64,000 nt of DNA, from assembly GCF_036416795.1 (NCBI RefSeq), contig NZ_CP143867.1, positions 3,588,001-3,652,000 of the forward strand. The letters run 5' to 3'. Under the pieces are notes generated by a model. It did not search any database. It worked only from the letters and a program-made list of their open reading frames with translations, and was not told where the DNA came from. Positions 33,903 through 42,570 of the stretch are shown piece by piece; position 1 is the stretch's first letter, and each line of letters opens with the position of its first letter. Source of the stretch: Bacteroides sp. MSB163. Its GTDB lineage: Bacteria; Bacteroidota; Bacteroidia; Bacteroidales; Bacteroidaceae. A program made the translations under genes and the position numbers.

Positions 33903-36233
33903 ATGATCAGGTTATTTGAATACAGAGTATACCGTAGGCAGGAAGAGCCTGTTCCATTCTGCTGGAAAGTGCTTTTCGTGCTGTTCATGCTGGGCACGCT
34001 ACTGGCGATGGCGGCCGTGTGCAGTTCCTGCCAACCGGAAGAGGATATGGAGGCTATAGGTGTGGAGGAAGACCAGCCTGCTACCATCCGGCTGGAAGTG
34101 CAGGGTGAGGAACTGGTGAATATCGCTACCCGTGATATTAATGAGAGTGTGGTCAGTAATCTTCATATTCTGGTGTATAACAGTTCGGGAGAACTGATCG
34201 GTCAGAAATATCAGACGGGTAGTTCTACGGTTACCATGAATACCCGTAGTGCTACCGGATGTACCATCTATGCCGTTGCTAATACGGGTAAGGCTGACTT
34301 GTTCAAGGGATATGCCATACATAAGGAGTCATATCTGAAAAGTATGGTATATAGTCTTACCAATTGGGACGACCTGGGTAAAGGTACTAATTTGCTAATG
34401 ACCGGAAGCATGAAGAGTGTGAATATCAGGGCGGGAGCGCAGACTTTATCAACACGACTGGTATTGACCCGCATGGTTGCACGAGTTGAGTTGAAAATCA
34501 AGGTGAAAGAAAGCAGTGGGATTACCATTACGGATTATTCCGTAAAGAATACCCCTTCACTTTCCTATTATATTGCCCGCGCATCGGAAGATGCCGTTCA
34601 GACTGCTACTGCCGCACATTGGAAAGAAAGCGGTGTTATCACTACGTCCGGAGCAACTTCGGTGAACAAGACTTTTTATATGTTTGAGAACCGTAGGGGG
34701 ACTAAATCCATTTCCGCCCAGAAGGATAAAACGACTGCCAATGCACCTGCCAAAGCTACTTACGTAGTCATTCATGGATTGGTGGGTGCTGTAACCGTGA
34801 CGTGGACCGTGTATCTTGGCGAGAACAATACGAGTGACTTTAATATCAAACGGAATGGTAATTATAGGTATGACATTACTTTGAATGACGTTGCGGCAAC
34901 AGATACAAGGGTTGTTGTCGATTTTGCGGGGACAGAAGATTTGAGTAGTGCAGGTACGGCAAATTGTTATCTTGCTAAAAAGGTAAACACATGGTATAAG
35001 TTTAAAGCTACGGTGAGAGGAAATGGAGCTGCCACCGCAGCACTGATTTCTCCAACCGGAAGTGCTTTGGCGGCTAATGCTGCAATCAGCCCTGCAAGTA
35101 CAGAGCTCGTTTGGGAAACGAATGGCCATGGGAAAATCATTCAAGGAGTGATTTTAAAAGACGGATATGTCTATTTCAAAACCGGTCCGACAGCTGAAGG
35201 GAATGCGGTGATTGCAGTAAAAGACAGAAGTGGCAACGTATTGTGGAGCTGGCATATCTGGAAAACTCATTTTAATTTGGCGGAAATGCCTACACAAACG
35301 TATAAGACGAATCCAAGAATAATGAATCCTTTTCTCTATTACAATAGTTTGACTTCCCGTAATTTGATTATGATGGATCGTGATATAGGTGCGGCGGATA
35401 ATACTGCTTCTAATGCAGATGCTGTTGCGAAAACATTTGGTCTTTATTATCAATTTGGTCGTAAAGATCCATTTCCTCCTCTTAAGGATAAAGCTGGGAA
35501 CATAGAAATATATGACACAAACGGGACATGTATTGGTACTGACGAGATTATTGGCAATTGCGTAAAGAATAATGAAATACCATCATATAGTGTAATGACA
35601 ACTATGATAAATTATACAATCAATCATCCATTGACCTTTGTTACATATACGGATGGAACTGGAAACTGGATATATGGTGCTCTATTAACAACATCGGTAT
35701 GTGAGGCTTCCGATAAGTTATGGGGGAGTGACTTTAATAGTGCTACAACAACGCTACTATTTGACACTAAATTCACAGGTAAGACAATTTATGATCCCTG
35801 TCCTTTGGGTTGGTGTGTTCCCCCTCAGGATACTTGGACTAATTTCACAACTACAATCTCAGAGAGTGCCACCAGCGATTATTCTACAGAAGATGCCTCT
35901 TTTTACAACTCTCCAACAGAGGATAAGAAGAATTGGAGTGTTGTGCCTCAAAATGGTTTTAAGAGTGCTCCGGTTTTCGGCCGCCGTTTTTATATATCCG
36001 GAACTTCAGGAGCATTAGCTTTCTATCCGGCTGCTGGCTATCGATATGGTTTGGATGGAAAACTATACAATGTTGGTTATTTCTGTTCAGCATGGTCATC
36101 AGCTCCTACACGAGCTAATTCATTGCCTCACAGCACTTTTTTTCTATCAAATAATGAAGCTGTATTGCCTGTTAACTTTGTTGGCAGGGCGAGCGCATTT
36201 CCTGTGCGTTGTGTCAAAAAAACATCTTTATAA
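33903..36233 (+). CDS. Large fimbrial tip-like lipoprotein (fimbrillin domains + C-terminal adhesin-like region)
   Basis: 776 residues. A long N-terminal signal region ends in a lipobox-like CSSC (about 40-43). Residues 50-350 are fimbrillin-like (DUF4906-type: RLEVQGEELVNIATRDINES, then STRLVLTRMVARVELKIKV). From about 350 to 776 the chain is Asn/Thr/aromatic-rich and ends FVGRASAFPVRCVKK, a closing motif seen in Bacteroidetes Fib_succ_major-type extracellular domains. Its size, modular build and last place in the operon suggest a tip adhesin carrying the binding domain. The 3' half is clearly more AT-rich than the 5' half, as if the binding region had a separate origin. A terminator follows. 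Confidence 0.75.
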   Translation: MIRLFEYRVYRRQEEPVPFCWKVLFVLFMLGTLLAMAAVCSSCQPEEDMEAIGVEEDQPATIRLEVQGEELVNIATRDINESVVSNLHILVYNSSGELIGQKYQTGSSTVTMNTRSATGCTIYAVANTGKADLFKGYAIHKESYLKSMVYSLTNWDDLGKGTNLLMTGSMKSVNIRAGAQTLSTRLVLTRMVARVELKIKVKESSGITITDYSVKNTPSLSYYIARASEDAVQTATAAHWKESGVITTSGATSVNKTFYMFENRRGTKSISAQKDKTTANAPAKATYVVIHGLVGAVTVTWTVYLGENNTSDFNIKRNGNYRYDITLNDVAATDTRVVVDFAGTEDLSSAGTANCYLAKKVNTWYKFKATVRGNGAATAALISPTGSALAANAAISPASTELVWETNGHGKIIQGVILKDGYVYFKTGPTAEGNAVIAVKDRSGNVLWSWHIWKTHFNLAEMPTQTYKTNPRIMNPFLYYNSLTSRNLIMMDRDIGAADNTASNADAVAKTFGLYYQFGRKDPFPPLKDKAGNIEIYDTNGTCIGTDEIIGNCVKNNEIPSYSVMTTMINYTINHPLTFVTYTDGTGNWIYGALLTTSVCEASDKLWGSDFNSATTTLLFDTKFTGKTIYDPCPLGWCVPPQDTWTNFTTTISESATSDYSTEDASFYNSPTEDKKNWSVVPQNGFKSAPVFGRRFYISGTSGALAFYPAAGYRYGLDGKLYNVGYFCSAWSSAPTRANSLPHSTFFLSNNEAVLPVNFVGRASAFPVRCVKKTSL

Positions 36234-36336
36234 GTAAATACGTTCAAGCGGATGACTATAAAGATGTGGATAGGAATGTGGCTTTTGTATACTTTAATAA
36301 ACATAGCCTTATTATAGATAAGTAATTATCTAATTC

Positions 36337-36370
36337 AAAAGGACTATGCATCACGCACTGTCCTTTTCTT
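36337..36370 (+). terminator. Terminator of the fimbrial operon
   Basis: AAAAGGAC (36337-36344) pairs with GTCCTTTT (36360-36367) around a 15-base loop, followed by CTTATT. It lies between the end of the fimbrial operon and convergent minus-strand genes and could act in both directions. Confidence 0.6.
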
Positions 36371-36417
36371 ATTAGAACTTTAAACACCCGAATATCTTAC
36401 CAATTTGGTTTTCGTCA

Positions 36418-36609
36418 TTACCTGTCTAGCCATGCTCCTACCTTCTCTTTAAAGAAGAAAGTATAGAGGAATGCTCCTATCCAGCTTGTAAGGACTACCA
36501 GCAGGATTGCCATAAGTTTTTTTTCTTTCGGTATTCTCAGGCAACCTATTTCCCAGGCGCATCTTATAGTCAGAACTATTCCAACGACCCAAATAGCAAG
36601 AATATTCAT
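36418..36609 (-). CDS. Small two-helix membrane protein, paralogue of 46792-46998
   Basis: 63 residues with two hydrophobic stretches (about 3-18 and 34-52) separated by a charged loop (RIPKEKK). It is clearly related to the 68-residue protein at 46792-46998: both share the pattern IW.VG.VLTI.....EI...P.E...AI.LVVLTSW.G.F.Y. No function is known to me; the size and shape resemble small stress membrane proteins. It is the last gene of the minus-strand stress group with the helical lipoprotein and catalase. Confidence 0.7.
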   Translation of the reverse strand: MNILAIWVVGIVLTIRCAWEIGCLRIPKEKKLMAILLVVLTSWIGAFLYTFFFKEKVGAWLDR

Positions 36610-36667
36610 ACCTGTATAAATTAAATGAGAGATAGTAAATCGAGATATAAAGGTTTATATGACAGTC

Positions 36668-36958
36668 TTAATCAAGCTGCTTTTTTACTTCATCTTTAGC
36701 TTTATTATAATCCTTTTTTACTTCTTTTTTTACCTTTTCCGTACCTTGTTGCACGTCTTTCTTGGTTTCTTTCCAGGCATCTTTGACTTTGTCGGCACCA
36801 TCCTCTATTTTGTTAGAGGCCTTGTCTAATGCGTCATTTACGTTTTCTTTTGCATTTTCAATCTGCTGTTCTGTCCGGTTCTGTTCTTTTTTGTCCCGAC
36901 AGGATGGCGCGGACAGTGCAAATAAAATTGTTAGTGTGATAAACATTATCTTTTTCAT
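36668..36958 (-). CDS. Small helical lipoprotein with apolipoprotein/LEA-like repeats
   Basis: 96 residues. N-terminal signal-like stretch MKKIMFITLTILFALSAPSC (Cys20) with an imperfect lipobox, then about 75 residues of Lys/Glu/Asp/Ala-rich amphipathic helix in about 11-residue repeats (NKIEDGADKVKDAWKETKKD). Such composition is found in desiccation/stress proteins and in the YtxH-type proteins nearby; the tail of the YtxH-like protein at 46378-46728 has very similar wording (KDALKGAKKDVKQGAEKAK). Suggests an envelope-attached stress protein. Function otherwise unknown. Confidence 0.72.
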   Translation of the reverse strand: MKKIMFITLTILFALSAPSCRDKKEQNRTEQQIENAKENVNDALDKASNKIEDGADKVKDAWKETKKDVQQGTEKVKKEVKKDYNKAKDEVKKQLD

Positions 36959-37066
36959 ATAGTTCTCTATTTTTGCTTGTTATACAATATGCTTTAGGAT
37001 TTCCGGTGGAGAAACCAGTTCTCCACCGGGATGAAGATTTAGACTTCATACTGTCGGAAGATCAAG

Positions 37067-37183
37067 TTATTTCTTCTCCGATTTTTTGTTTGAAGCAGCA
37101 GGCTTACTTTCTTTAGCTTTGCTTTGGGTACACTTTTTGCTACCCTTTGCTTCCATCTGTTTTTTTTCGTTCTTTGTTGTCAT
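37067..37183 (-). CDS. Tiny lysine-rich protein (38 aa)
   Basis: Complete small frame, ATG at 37183 and TAA at 37067-37069. The product MTTKNEKKQMEAKGSKKCTQ... is about 40% Lys with one Cys. No signal or membrane segment. It lies between manganese catalase and the helical lipoprotein gene on the same strand, 42 bp after the catalase stop. Possibly a nucleic-acid-binding or chance peptide; its clean start, stop and spacing favour a real gene. Confidence 0.5.
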   Translation of the reverse strand: MTTKNEKKQMEAKGSKKCTQSKAKESKPAASNKKSEKK

Positions 37184-37225
37184 AAAATTTAGTTTTTAAG
37201 TTAAACAATAGTAGAACCGGAAGTC

Positions 37226-38179
37226 TTATTTGTTTCCGTTCTTAGCATTTCCATATTCACACCAACGCATTTCTCCTTTAGGGATATGGGAGAGTATCTC
37301 GCTGCTCCGTTCCTTGGCTAGTTTTTCATCTGTTTGGCGTACTTCCTTTTCCGTACGTTTGGTGCCTTCAGGTTTACGTTGGAGTAATCCGTCGGTACTT
37401 CTGACTTCCTCCAGTGGATTCTCAATATATTGCCATTCTTCTTTGAGCCTCGTACTTTTGCCTTCGTTCCATGGTCCGCGGGTTTCCTTTCCTTTGGAAT
37501 CATTAAAATAAAGGTTGCTGTATCGGGGGGATGTTTGGAATACTCCCGGAGGAAAGTTAGGCTGAATAGTTTCCAGAGCGGCCTCAAACTGTTGAAAATG
37601 GGTCACTTCGCGAGTCATAAGGAACGTGAGCGTTTCTTTTACAAGTGGGTCATCCGTAAGTGGGATAAGGTTTTCGTAACCTATTTTGGCACGTGCTTCA
37701 CCCGCCATGTTGGAACGCAGGTCCACTGTCAGGTCAGCATTGGCCGATACATAGGTGGCACACCATGGGTTCCCGTTGCTATCGGTCAGTACGGGACTGC
37801 CGGGAGCTGTTACCAGAAAGGCAGGATTGGTGAAGGCTTGGTGGATAAGATCCTCTTTGCCTGCTTTTCCTTCCATCATGGTACGCAGAGGAGTATCTTC
37901 CAACACATCCTTCATTTCTCCGTTTACTGGTCCGAGGAGCATCTGGATGGTTGCACCTACGATTTCAAGATGACCGAACTCCTCAGTGGCAATATCCATG
38001 AGCATGTCATATTTGTCAGGGTAGGGGTTATGGCAACTGAATGCCTGTACAAAATACTGTAGAGCGGATTTCAACTCACCGTTGGCCCCTCCGAATGCCT
38101 CAAGCATCACACGAGCAAAACGAGGATCCGGCTGTGATACACGGGCATTGAACTGAAGATCTTTTACATGGTAAAACAT
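37226..38179 (-). CDS. Manganese catalase
   Basis: 317 residues of the dimanganese catalase family, which removes hydrogen peroxide in the cytoplasm without heme. The metal ligands are visible in a four-helix bundle: E35 (NGELKSALQYF), E66/E67 and H70 (TEEFGHLEIV), E161 (GEARAKIGYE) and H194 (EVTHFQQFEA). The C-terminal 80 residues form the charged arm that wraps neighbouring subunits. Length is normal. It is grouped with small stress proteins on the minus strand, and a weak -7-like TATCTTTA lies at 38237-38244. The enzyme suggests that this strain meets oxygen or peroxide. Confidence 0.93.
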   Translation of the reverse strand: MFYHVKDLQFNARVSQPDPRFARVMLEAFGGANGELKSALQYFVQAFSCHNPYPDKYDMLMDIATEEFGHLEIVGATIQMLLGPVNGEMKDVLEDTPLRTMMEGKAGKEDLIHQAFTNPAFLVTAPGSPVLTDSNGNPWCATYVSANADLTVDLRSNMAGEARAKIGYENLIPLTDDPLVKETLTFLMTREVTHFQQFEAALETIQPNFPPGVFQTSPRYSNLYFNDSKGKETRGPWNEGKSTRLKEEWQYIENPLEEVRSTDGLLQRKPEGTKRTEKEVRQTDEKLAKERSSEILSHIPKGEMRWCEYGNAKNGNK

Positions 38180-38357
38180 AACAGATTCATTTTTAAGTTA
38201 ATAATTCAGGTTAATTTTAGATGTACATCTGTATATTAAAGATAGGAATATCCTTGCCGGGCCGTATATACAGACCGGAAGAGGTTTGTCCAATCAAGTC
38301 AAGAGGGTAAAGTTGTCGGTAGAGATATAAATGAGAAAGGATCGGAGAAAATAAATT

Positions 38358-38636
38358 TTATTCCTCCAGTTTGTCCAGTTCAGACATATATTTCTTTATA
38401 TAATGACAATTTCCGTCGCATATCCTTTTCCGCACTCCCACGGAAAGGGAAGAGTCCATACATTTGTTTCCGAACAGACAGCTGCACCTGAGTCTATACG
38501 CTTCCAAGCTTTTATTCCTCTCATCCGTACGGCCCTCTGTATAGGCGGACAGGCATAGCGTGTACAATTCTTCATAACTCTTTTCCCGCAGGGATGCGGG
38601 AGTATATTGGCATTTATTGTTCCATTTCATATTCAT
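38358..38636 (-). CDS. Small cysteine-containing hypothetical protein (92 aa)
   Basis: 92 residues with six cysteines in the C-terminal two thirds (RCSCLFGNKCM, then RKRICDGNCHYIKKY), a spacing that could hold zinc or an iron-sulfur centre; an additional Cys lies near the N-terminus. No signal peptide. An alternative start two codons in is possible. It lies between manganese catalase and the YtxH-like gene on the same strand, so probably belongs to the stress group. No family recognised. Confidence 0.55.
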   Translation of the reverse strand: MNMKWNNKCQYTPASLREKSYEELYTLCLSAYTEGRTDERNKSLEAYRLRCSCLFGNKCMDSSLSVGVRKRICDGNCHYIKKYMSELDKLEE

Positions 38637-38713
38637 TAATCATTAATTCAGGTGAAATGGATCGGGAAGCATTGAAAATACATCCCGTAATTTTAGTTGC
38701 TTGTTATAGTAGC

Positions 38714-39010
38714 CTATTTTTTGGCTTCTAAAGCAGCTGCATGGACTTTACTTTTCAGGGTGTCAGCCTTTTCGGCAACGTCAAAGGTCGCATCTGCAAC
38801 CTTATCGGCGGTTTTGGTCCCTGCATCCAGTGCTTTGTCTCTCACGGTTTCTGCAAGGCTTTCAGCACGATCGGCAATCTTTGCCATGGCATTGTGAATT
38901 TTCTTTTTTAGCATCTTGGCTTTTGCCGTACGTGAAAAACGTTGAGCAAGTGCTCCGATAGCCGAACCTATTGCCAGCCCAATCAAAAAGTTAGATTTAC
39001 TAGTTTCCAT
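38714..39010 (-). CDS. YtxH-like stress protein
   Basis: 98 residues. The start FLIGLAIGSAIGALAQRFSR is a glycine-rich membrane helix followed by a positive stretch, the YtxH-domain hallmark; the remainder is an amphipathic Ala/Lys/Asp helix. Such proteins are general-stress membrane-associated proteins of unknown mechanism. It is a paralogue of the protein at 46378-46728 (same GTVIG/GSAIG.LA.RFSRT.KAK.LK pattern) located on the opposite strand of the same island. The GlsB-like gene lies 29 bp upstream on the same strand. Confidence 0.8.
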   Translation of the reverse strand: METSKSNFLIGLAIGSAIGALAQRFSRTAKAKMLKKKIHNAMAKIADRAESLAETVRDKALDAGTKTADKVADATFDVAEKADTLKSKVHAAALEAKK

Positions 39011-39039
39011 AATTAAAAAGGGTTTAGGTTAATAAAAAA

Positions 39040-39297
39040 TTAAATATCAGTTCTTCTGGGATGACGAAAGAAGGATATGATCCACAATAATAGAACTGCA
39101 CCGATAACAGAGGTGAAAAGGCTACCCAGAAGGCCTGTGGTAGTAATTCCCAACAAGCCGAATACCCAGCCACCCAATACGCCACCTACAATACCTACGA
39201 GTAGGTTAATGAGAAGTCCGAAACCGCCTCCTCTCATAATCTTGCCGGCTATGAGTCCGGCAACGATTCCAATGATAATGTACCAAATAAAATACAT
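39040..39297 (-). CDS. GlsB/YeaQ/YmgE-family stress membrane protein
   Basis: 85 residues, three hydrophobic Gly-rich segments: IIIGIVAGLIAGKIMRGGGF, then LLVGIVGGVLGGWVFGLLG and a last helix VIGAVLLLWIISFF. This is the transglycosylase-associated/GlsB family (about 80 residues) of small stress-response inner membrane proteins. Its mechanism is unknown. First gene of the minus-strand stress group. Confidence 0.88.
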   Translation of the reverse strand: MYFIWYIIIGIVAGLIAGKIMRGGGFGLLINLLVGIVGGVLGGWVFGLLGITTTGLLGSLFTSVIGAVLLLWIISFFRHPRRTDI

Positions 39298-39751
39298 AAT
39301 ATTAAGTTTTAGTTAAAATAATACTGTTGGAACAGATGGCTTGAGGAATCATATTAGACGGAAAACCATCGGTTCCGTTTTGAAAAAAAAACATGCTGTG
39401 TAAGAAAATGGTTTGGGTGTAAAAAAGGATTTAACAACAATTTTCATTTTAATAATAGGCTGGCTGGCCATATTAGTACTGTTTATATGTTTATCCTCTG
39501 TAGTGTTTTATTGCCAGGTAACTATGTCATGCAGTCAATATTTCAAACTTGTAATAGATAAAAGTTGTGGCTTAATATTTTGATAATAAATGATATAACT
39601 CCATATGTCGTTCTTTCTGATGGCCGTTGGCTGAAGATGTATAACAACCGAAGATGCCTTGATACTATGGTATTGAATTCTCTCAGAGTTGTTTATAAGT
39701 AAACATAATCCTTCTTTCATCGTTATAATCTACACATATAAAATTTATGAT
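39298..39751. other. Gene-poor stretch upstream of the GlsB-like and phosphatase genes
   Basis: AT-rich 454 bp between divergent genes. The only hint of coding is a TTG-started hydrophobic frame beginning at 39413 (GVKKDLTTIFILIIGWLAIL...), too weak to call. It presumably contains both divergent promoters; no perfect TAnnTTTG box was found. Confidence 0.5.
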
Positions 39752-41038
39752 ATGAAAGGATTATTGTTAATTGGAATTTTTATGTTTTGCCCCGTTTCCA
39801 TCTTATGGGGACAGGATAGGATAAAGCAATACGCAGGGACAGCCATGCCGTATCCTGTTGTGAAAGACTCGTTTGGCTTTTTTCAGGATAGTATGGTTCC
39901 GTTTTATATTAATCATCTGGGAAGACATGGAGCGCGTTTTCCAACTTCAGGAAAGGCTTTGAATAGAGTGAAGGAGATTTTGGAATTGGCTCAGCGAGAA
40001 AATAGGCTAACATCAGGAGGGGTAACCTTGCTTTCTACAATACAGAATCTATCGGAAACTTTTGACGGACAATGGGGGAAGTTATCAGTGGTGGGAGAGG
40101 AGGAACAACGGGGTATTGCCAGACGTATGATAGAACGCTATCCACAGTTATTCAGTGATTCTGCCAAAGTGCAGGCAATTGCGACATATGTTCCCCGTTG
40201 CATACATAGTATGGATGCATTTCTTGCTTGTATGGTGGAGTTTAATTCTTCTTTACACATACAACGCAATGAAGGGAAGCAATATAATGATATTCTTCGT
40301 TTCTTCGATTTAAACCAATCTTATGTTGATTATAAAGAAAATGGTGATTGGCGTCCTATATACGAGACTTTTATGCGACGAAAGATTTCTCCTGCTTCTG
40401 TTATGAAAAACTTCTTTCTGGAATCAGGGCAGGAAACAGATAAGGAGGCAGAGGAATTTGTCATGGCTTTATTCTCCATTGCTGCCATACTACCAGATAC
40501 AGGTACTCCGATAAATTTGGATGGTCTTTTCACAATAGGTGAATGGGATAATTACTGGCAGACTCAGAATTTGCGACAATATATGAGTAAAAGTTCTTCG
40601 CCGGTTGGGCGAATGTTGCCTGTTGCAATTGCATGGCCTCTGCTATCAGAATTTATTCATTCAGCTGATGAAGTGATAAAGGGCAAGTCGGATACCAGGG
40701 CGAACTTTCGTTTTGCTCATGCAGAGACAGTTATTCCTTTTGTAGCATTAATGGGTATAGAAGGAACGGATGTTAAAGTTGTTGTTCTTGATTCTGTATC
40801 TAAATATTGGAAAGATTATGAGATTGCTCCGATGGCTGCTAATGTACAGTGGATTTTTTATCATGACAAGGCTCGAGAAATATGGGTGAAATTTCTTTTG
40901 AATGAAAAAGAAATGACACTTCCTGTTTCAACTTCCCGTTTTCCTTATTATCGATGGGAAACTGTCTGCATGTATTTAAAGAAACGGGTTGAAATGGCGA
41001 AAAAGGTACTTGAATCTTTTTCAGATGATTGTAAATAA
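39752..41038 (+). CDS. Secreted histidine-type phosphatase, MINPP/phytase-like
   Basis: 428 residues from ATG 39752, chosen because a signal peptide (MKGLLLIGIFMFCPVSILWG) follows; an upstream ATG-like start at 39689 would bury it. Catalytic RHG motif in NHLGRHGARFP (R58, H59) and the proton-donor motif HAET in FRFAHAETVIPF, the form typical of multiple inositol polyphosphate phosphatases (MINPP) rather than HAP-D enzymes. In Bacteroides such enzymes release phosphate from inositol hexakisphosphate in the periplasm or vesicles. The substrate remains an inference. It has its own strong terminator downstream. The neighbours are stress genes, not a phosphate operon. Confidence 0.82.
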   Translation: MKGLLLIGIFMFCPVSILWGQDRIKQYAGTAMPYPVVKDSFGFFQDSMVPFYINHLGRHGARFPTSGKALNRVKEILELAQRENRLTSGGVTLLSTIQNLSETFDGQWGKLSVVGEEEQRGIARRMIERYPQLFSDSAKVQAIATYVPRCIHSMDAFLACMVEFNSSLHIQRNEGKQYNDILRFFDLNQSYVDYKENGDWRPIYETFMRRKISPASVMKNFFLESGQETDKEAEEFVMALFSIAAILPDTGTPINLDGLFTIGEWDNYWQTQNLRQYMSKSSSPVGRMLPVAIAWPLLSEFIHSADEVIKGKSDTRANFRFAHAETVIPFVALMGIEGTDVKVVVLDSVSKYWKDYEIAPMAANVQWIFYHDKAREIWVKFLLNEKEMTLPVSTSRFPYYRWETVCMYLKKRVEMAKKVLESFSDDCK

Positions 41039-41101
41039 GGTAGATATGGGTTGAGTATTGGTGTGGTATGATTGTGATAGAATTGAAAAAGTATCTGTAT
41101 T

Positions 41102-41146
41102 ATCCCGGCGGTATAGAAATCATTATATACCGTCGGGATTTTTTTT
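41102..41146 (+). terminator. Rho-independent terminator after the histidine phosphatase
   Basis: 14-bp stem ATCCCGGCGGTATA / TATACCGTCGGGAT (41102-41115 and 41126-41139) with one G-U pair, followed by eight T. A textbook intrinsic terminator. Confidence 0.88.
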
Positions 41147-41196
41147 GTTACATTGGATTTATATTAGTGGGGTGATTTGAGGATAAAGTGTGCGTA

Positions 41197-42270
41197 CTAT
41201 TTTTTCTCTTTTGCCAAATCAGCCAATTCATCCTTTTCAACGTAAATCGTTCGTGTTGGGAATGCGAAATCAATGCCTGCTTTATTGAATGAGTCTAGAA
41301 TCTCCATATTTACATTTGAAGTTACCATTAAAATATCTCCCTGTTTTTCTATAAAATATATGTACATGATGTTCAGTGCAGAGTCTGTGTATTCTGTAAA
41401 AACAGCTGTGGTATCTGATGGTTTGGAAGATACATTTTCTATTCTTTTAGGAATGGCTTTCAGTATATTTAAAGCTTCTTTCATTTTTTCAGATGTTGTG
41501 TTGTATGTCAATCCAAGTTTCAAGACGACTCGACGCATCGGTTCGGAAGAGATATTTATGATAGAAGCATCTGTAACTTTATAATTAGGGAAAGTGATGA
41601 TACGTTTATTGTAGTCCATGATTTTTGTACTTCGAACTCCAACATCAATCACAGTACCTTCGATATTATCCACGCGAATCGTATCACCTATGTTGAAAGG
41701 CTTATCTGTCAATATAGTGAAAGCGCCGAACACATTTTTTACAGTGTCTTGGGCTGCTAAGGCAAATGCGATACCTCCAATACCCAGAGTACCTAATAAT
41801 GCACCAATATTGACTCCAATATTACTTAAGGCCATTACAAGACCGATTATCCACACAATGACCAGTATTGTCCGTCTGATAATGGGCATCATTTTGTTGT
41901 TTTGTCCATCCGATTGTCGTCCCCAGTAGATTTGCAATAAACTACTGGATAATCGGGCAAATATCCATGTGATATCCAGAATAATCAGTATCTTGTAAGC
42001 ATTATCTATTACTTTTACAAAACTATCCGGAGAAACAAGCCTGTGAATAGCTATCCAAATACCTAATAACATAATTGCAAACTTGACGGGTGATTCTAAA
42101 GAATAATAAATTATATCATCCAGCCGATTATTGGTACGGGTGATAAATGGATTGAGTACTTTTCTGCTGAAGAATGATATTAACTTCATCAAAACAATTG
42201 TTCCTAAAATAATAAGTATGGAAATACCCCAGTCTTCTAAAGTATTTCCCCAGATTTCTCTTTCTAACAT
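41197..42270 (-). CDS. Small-conductance mechanosensitive channel (MscS family)
   Basis: 357 residues from ATG 42270. Three or more transmembrane segments in the first 170 residues, then the pore-lining helix and MscS signature LGIGGIAFALAAQDTVKNVF followed by GAFTILTDKPFNIGD (beta domain start). The C-terminal alpha/beta domain is complete. An in-frame upstream start at 42435 would add a further hydrophobic stretch but lacks family similarity. These inner-membrane channels open on membrane tension and release solutes on osmotic downshock. Neighbouring amylase and YihY genes read divergently. Confidence 0.9.
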   Translation of the reverse strand: MLEREIWGNTLEDWGISILIILGTIVLMKLISFFSRKVLNPFITRTNNRLDDIIYYSLESPVKFAIMLLGIWIAIHRLVSPDSFVKVIDNAYKILIILDITWIFARLSSSLLQIYWGRQSDGQNNKMMPIIRRTILVIVWIIGLVMALSNIGVNIGALLGTLGIGGIAFALAAQDTVKNVFGAFTILTDKPFNIGDTIRVDNIEGTVIDVGVRSTKIMDYNKRIITFPNYKVTDASIINISSEPMRRVVLKLGLTYNTTSEKMKEALNILKAIPKRIENVSSKPSDTTAVFTEYTDSALNIMYIYFIEKQGDILMVTSNVNMEILDSFNKAGIDFAFPTRTIYVEKDELADLAKEKK

Positions 42271-42570
42271 AGCTGGAAATTTTTTAATTAAACATTTTAT
42301 GGAATATCCTTGATTTTGGATTATGTAAAAACAAACGGATAAAGAAAAATTCCTATTCATAATCAAGTAAATTATGTATATGAAAAGAAATATTAAGATA
42401 ATTTGCATTACTCCATTGGAGATGGTTAAAAACATTGGAGGCGTTTTTATAATGCTTAATGTGATGTTGTGTTATACTTTTTTCTTACTAAACTATAATT
42501 TACATTTATAGTGGGAACCATCTTATTATTTATTTTGTTAAGTTACTCATCAATTTTAAATTAAATAGTT

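Noticed and set aside
39413..39600. TTG-started hydrophobic frame in the gap before the histidine phosphatase
   Set aside because: Weak start, no ribosome site and no known family; could be chance in AT-rich DNA.
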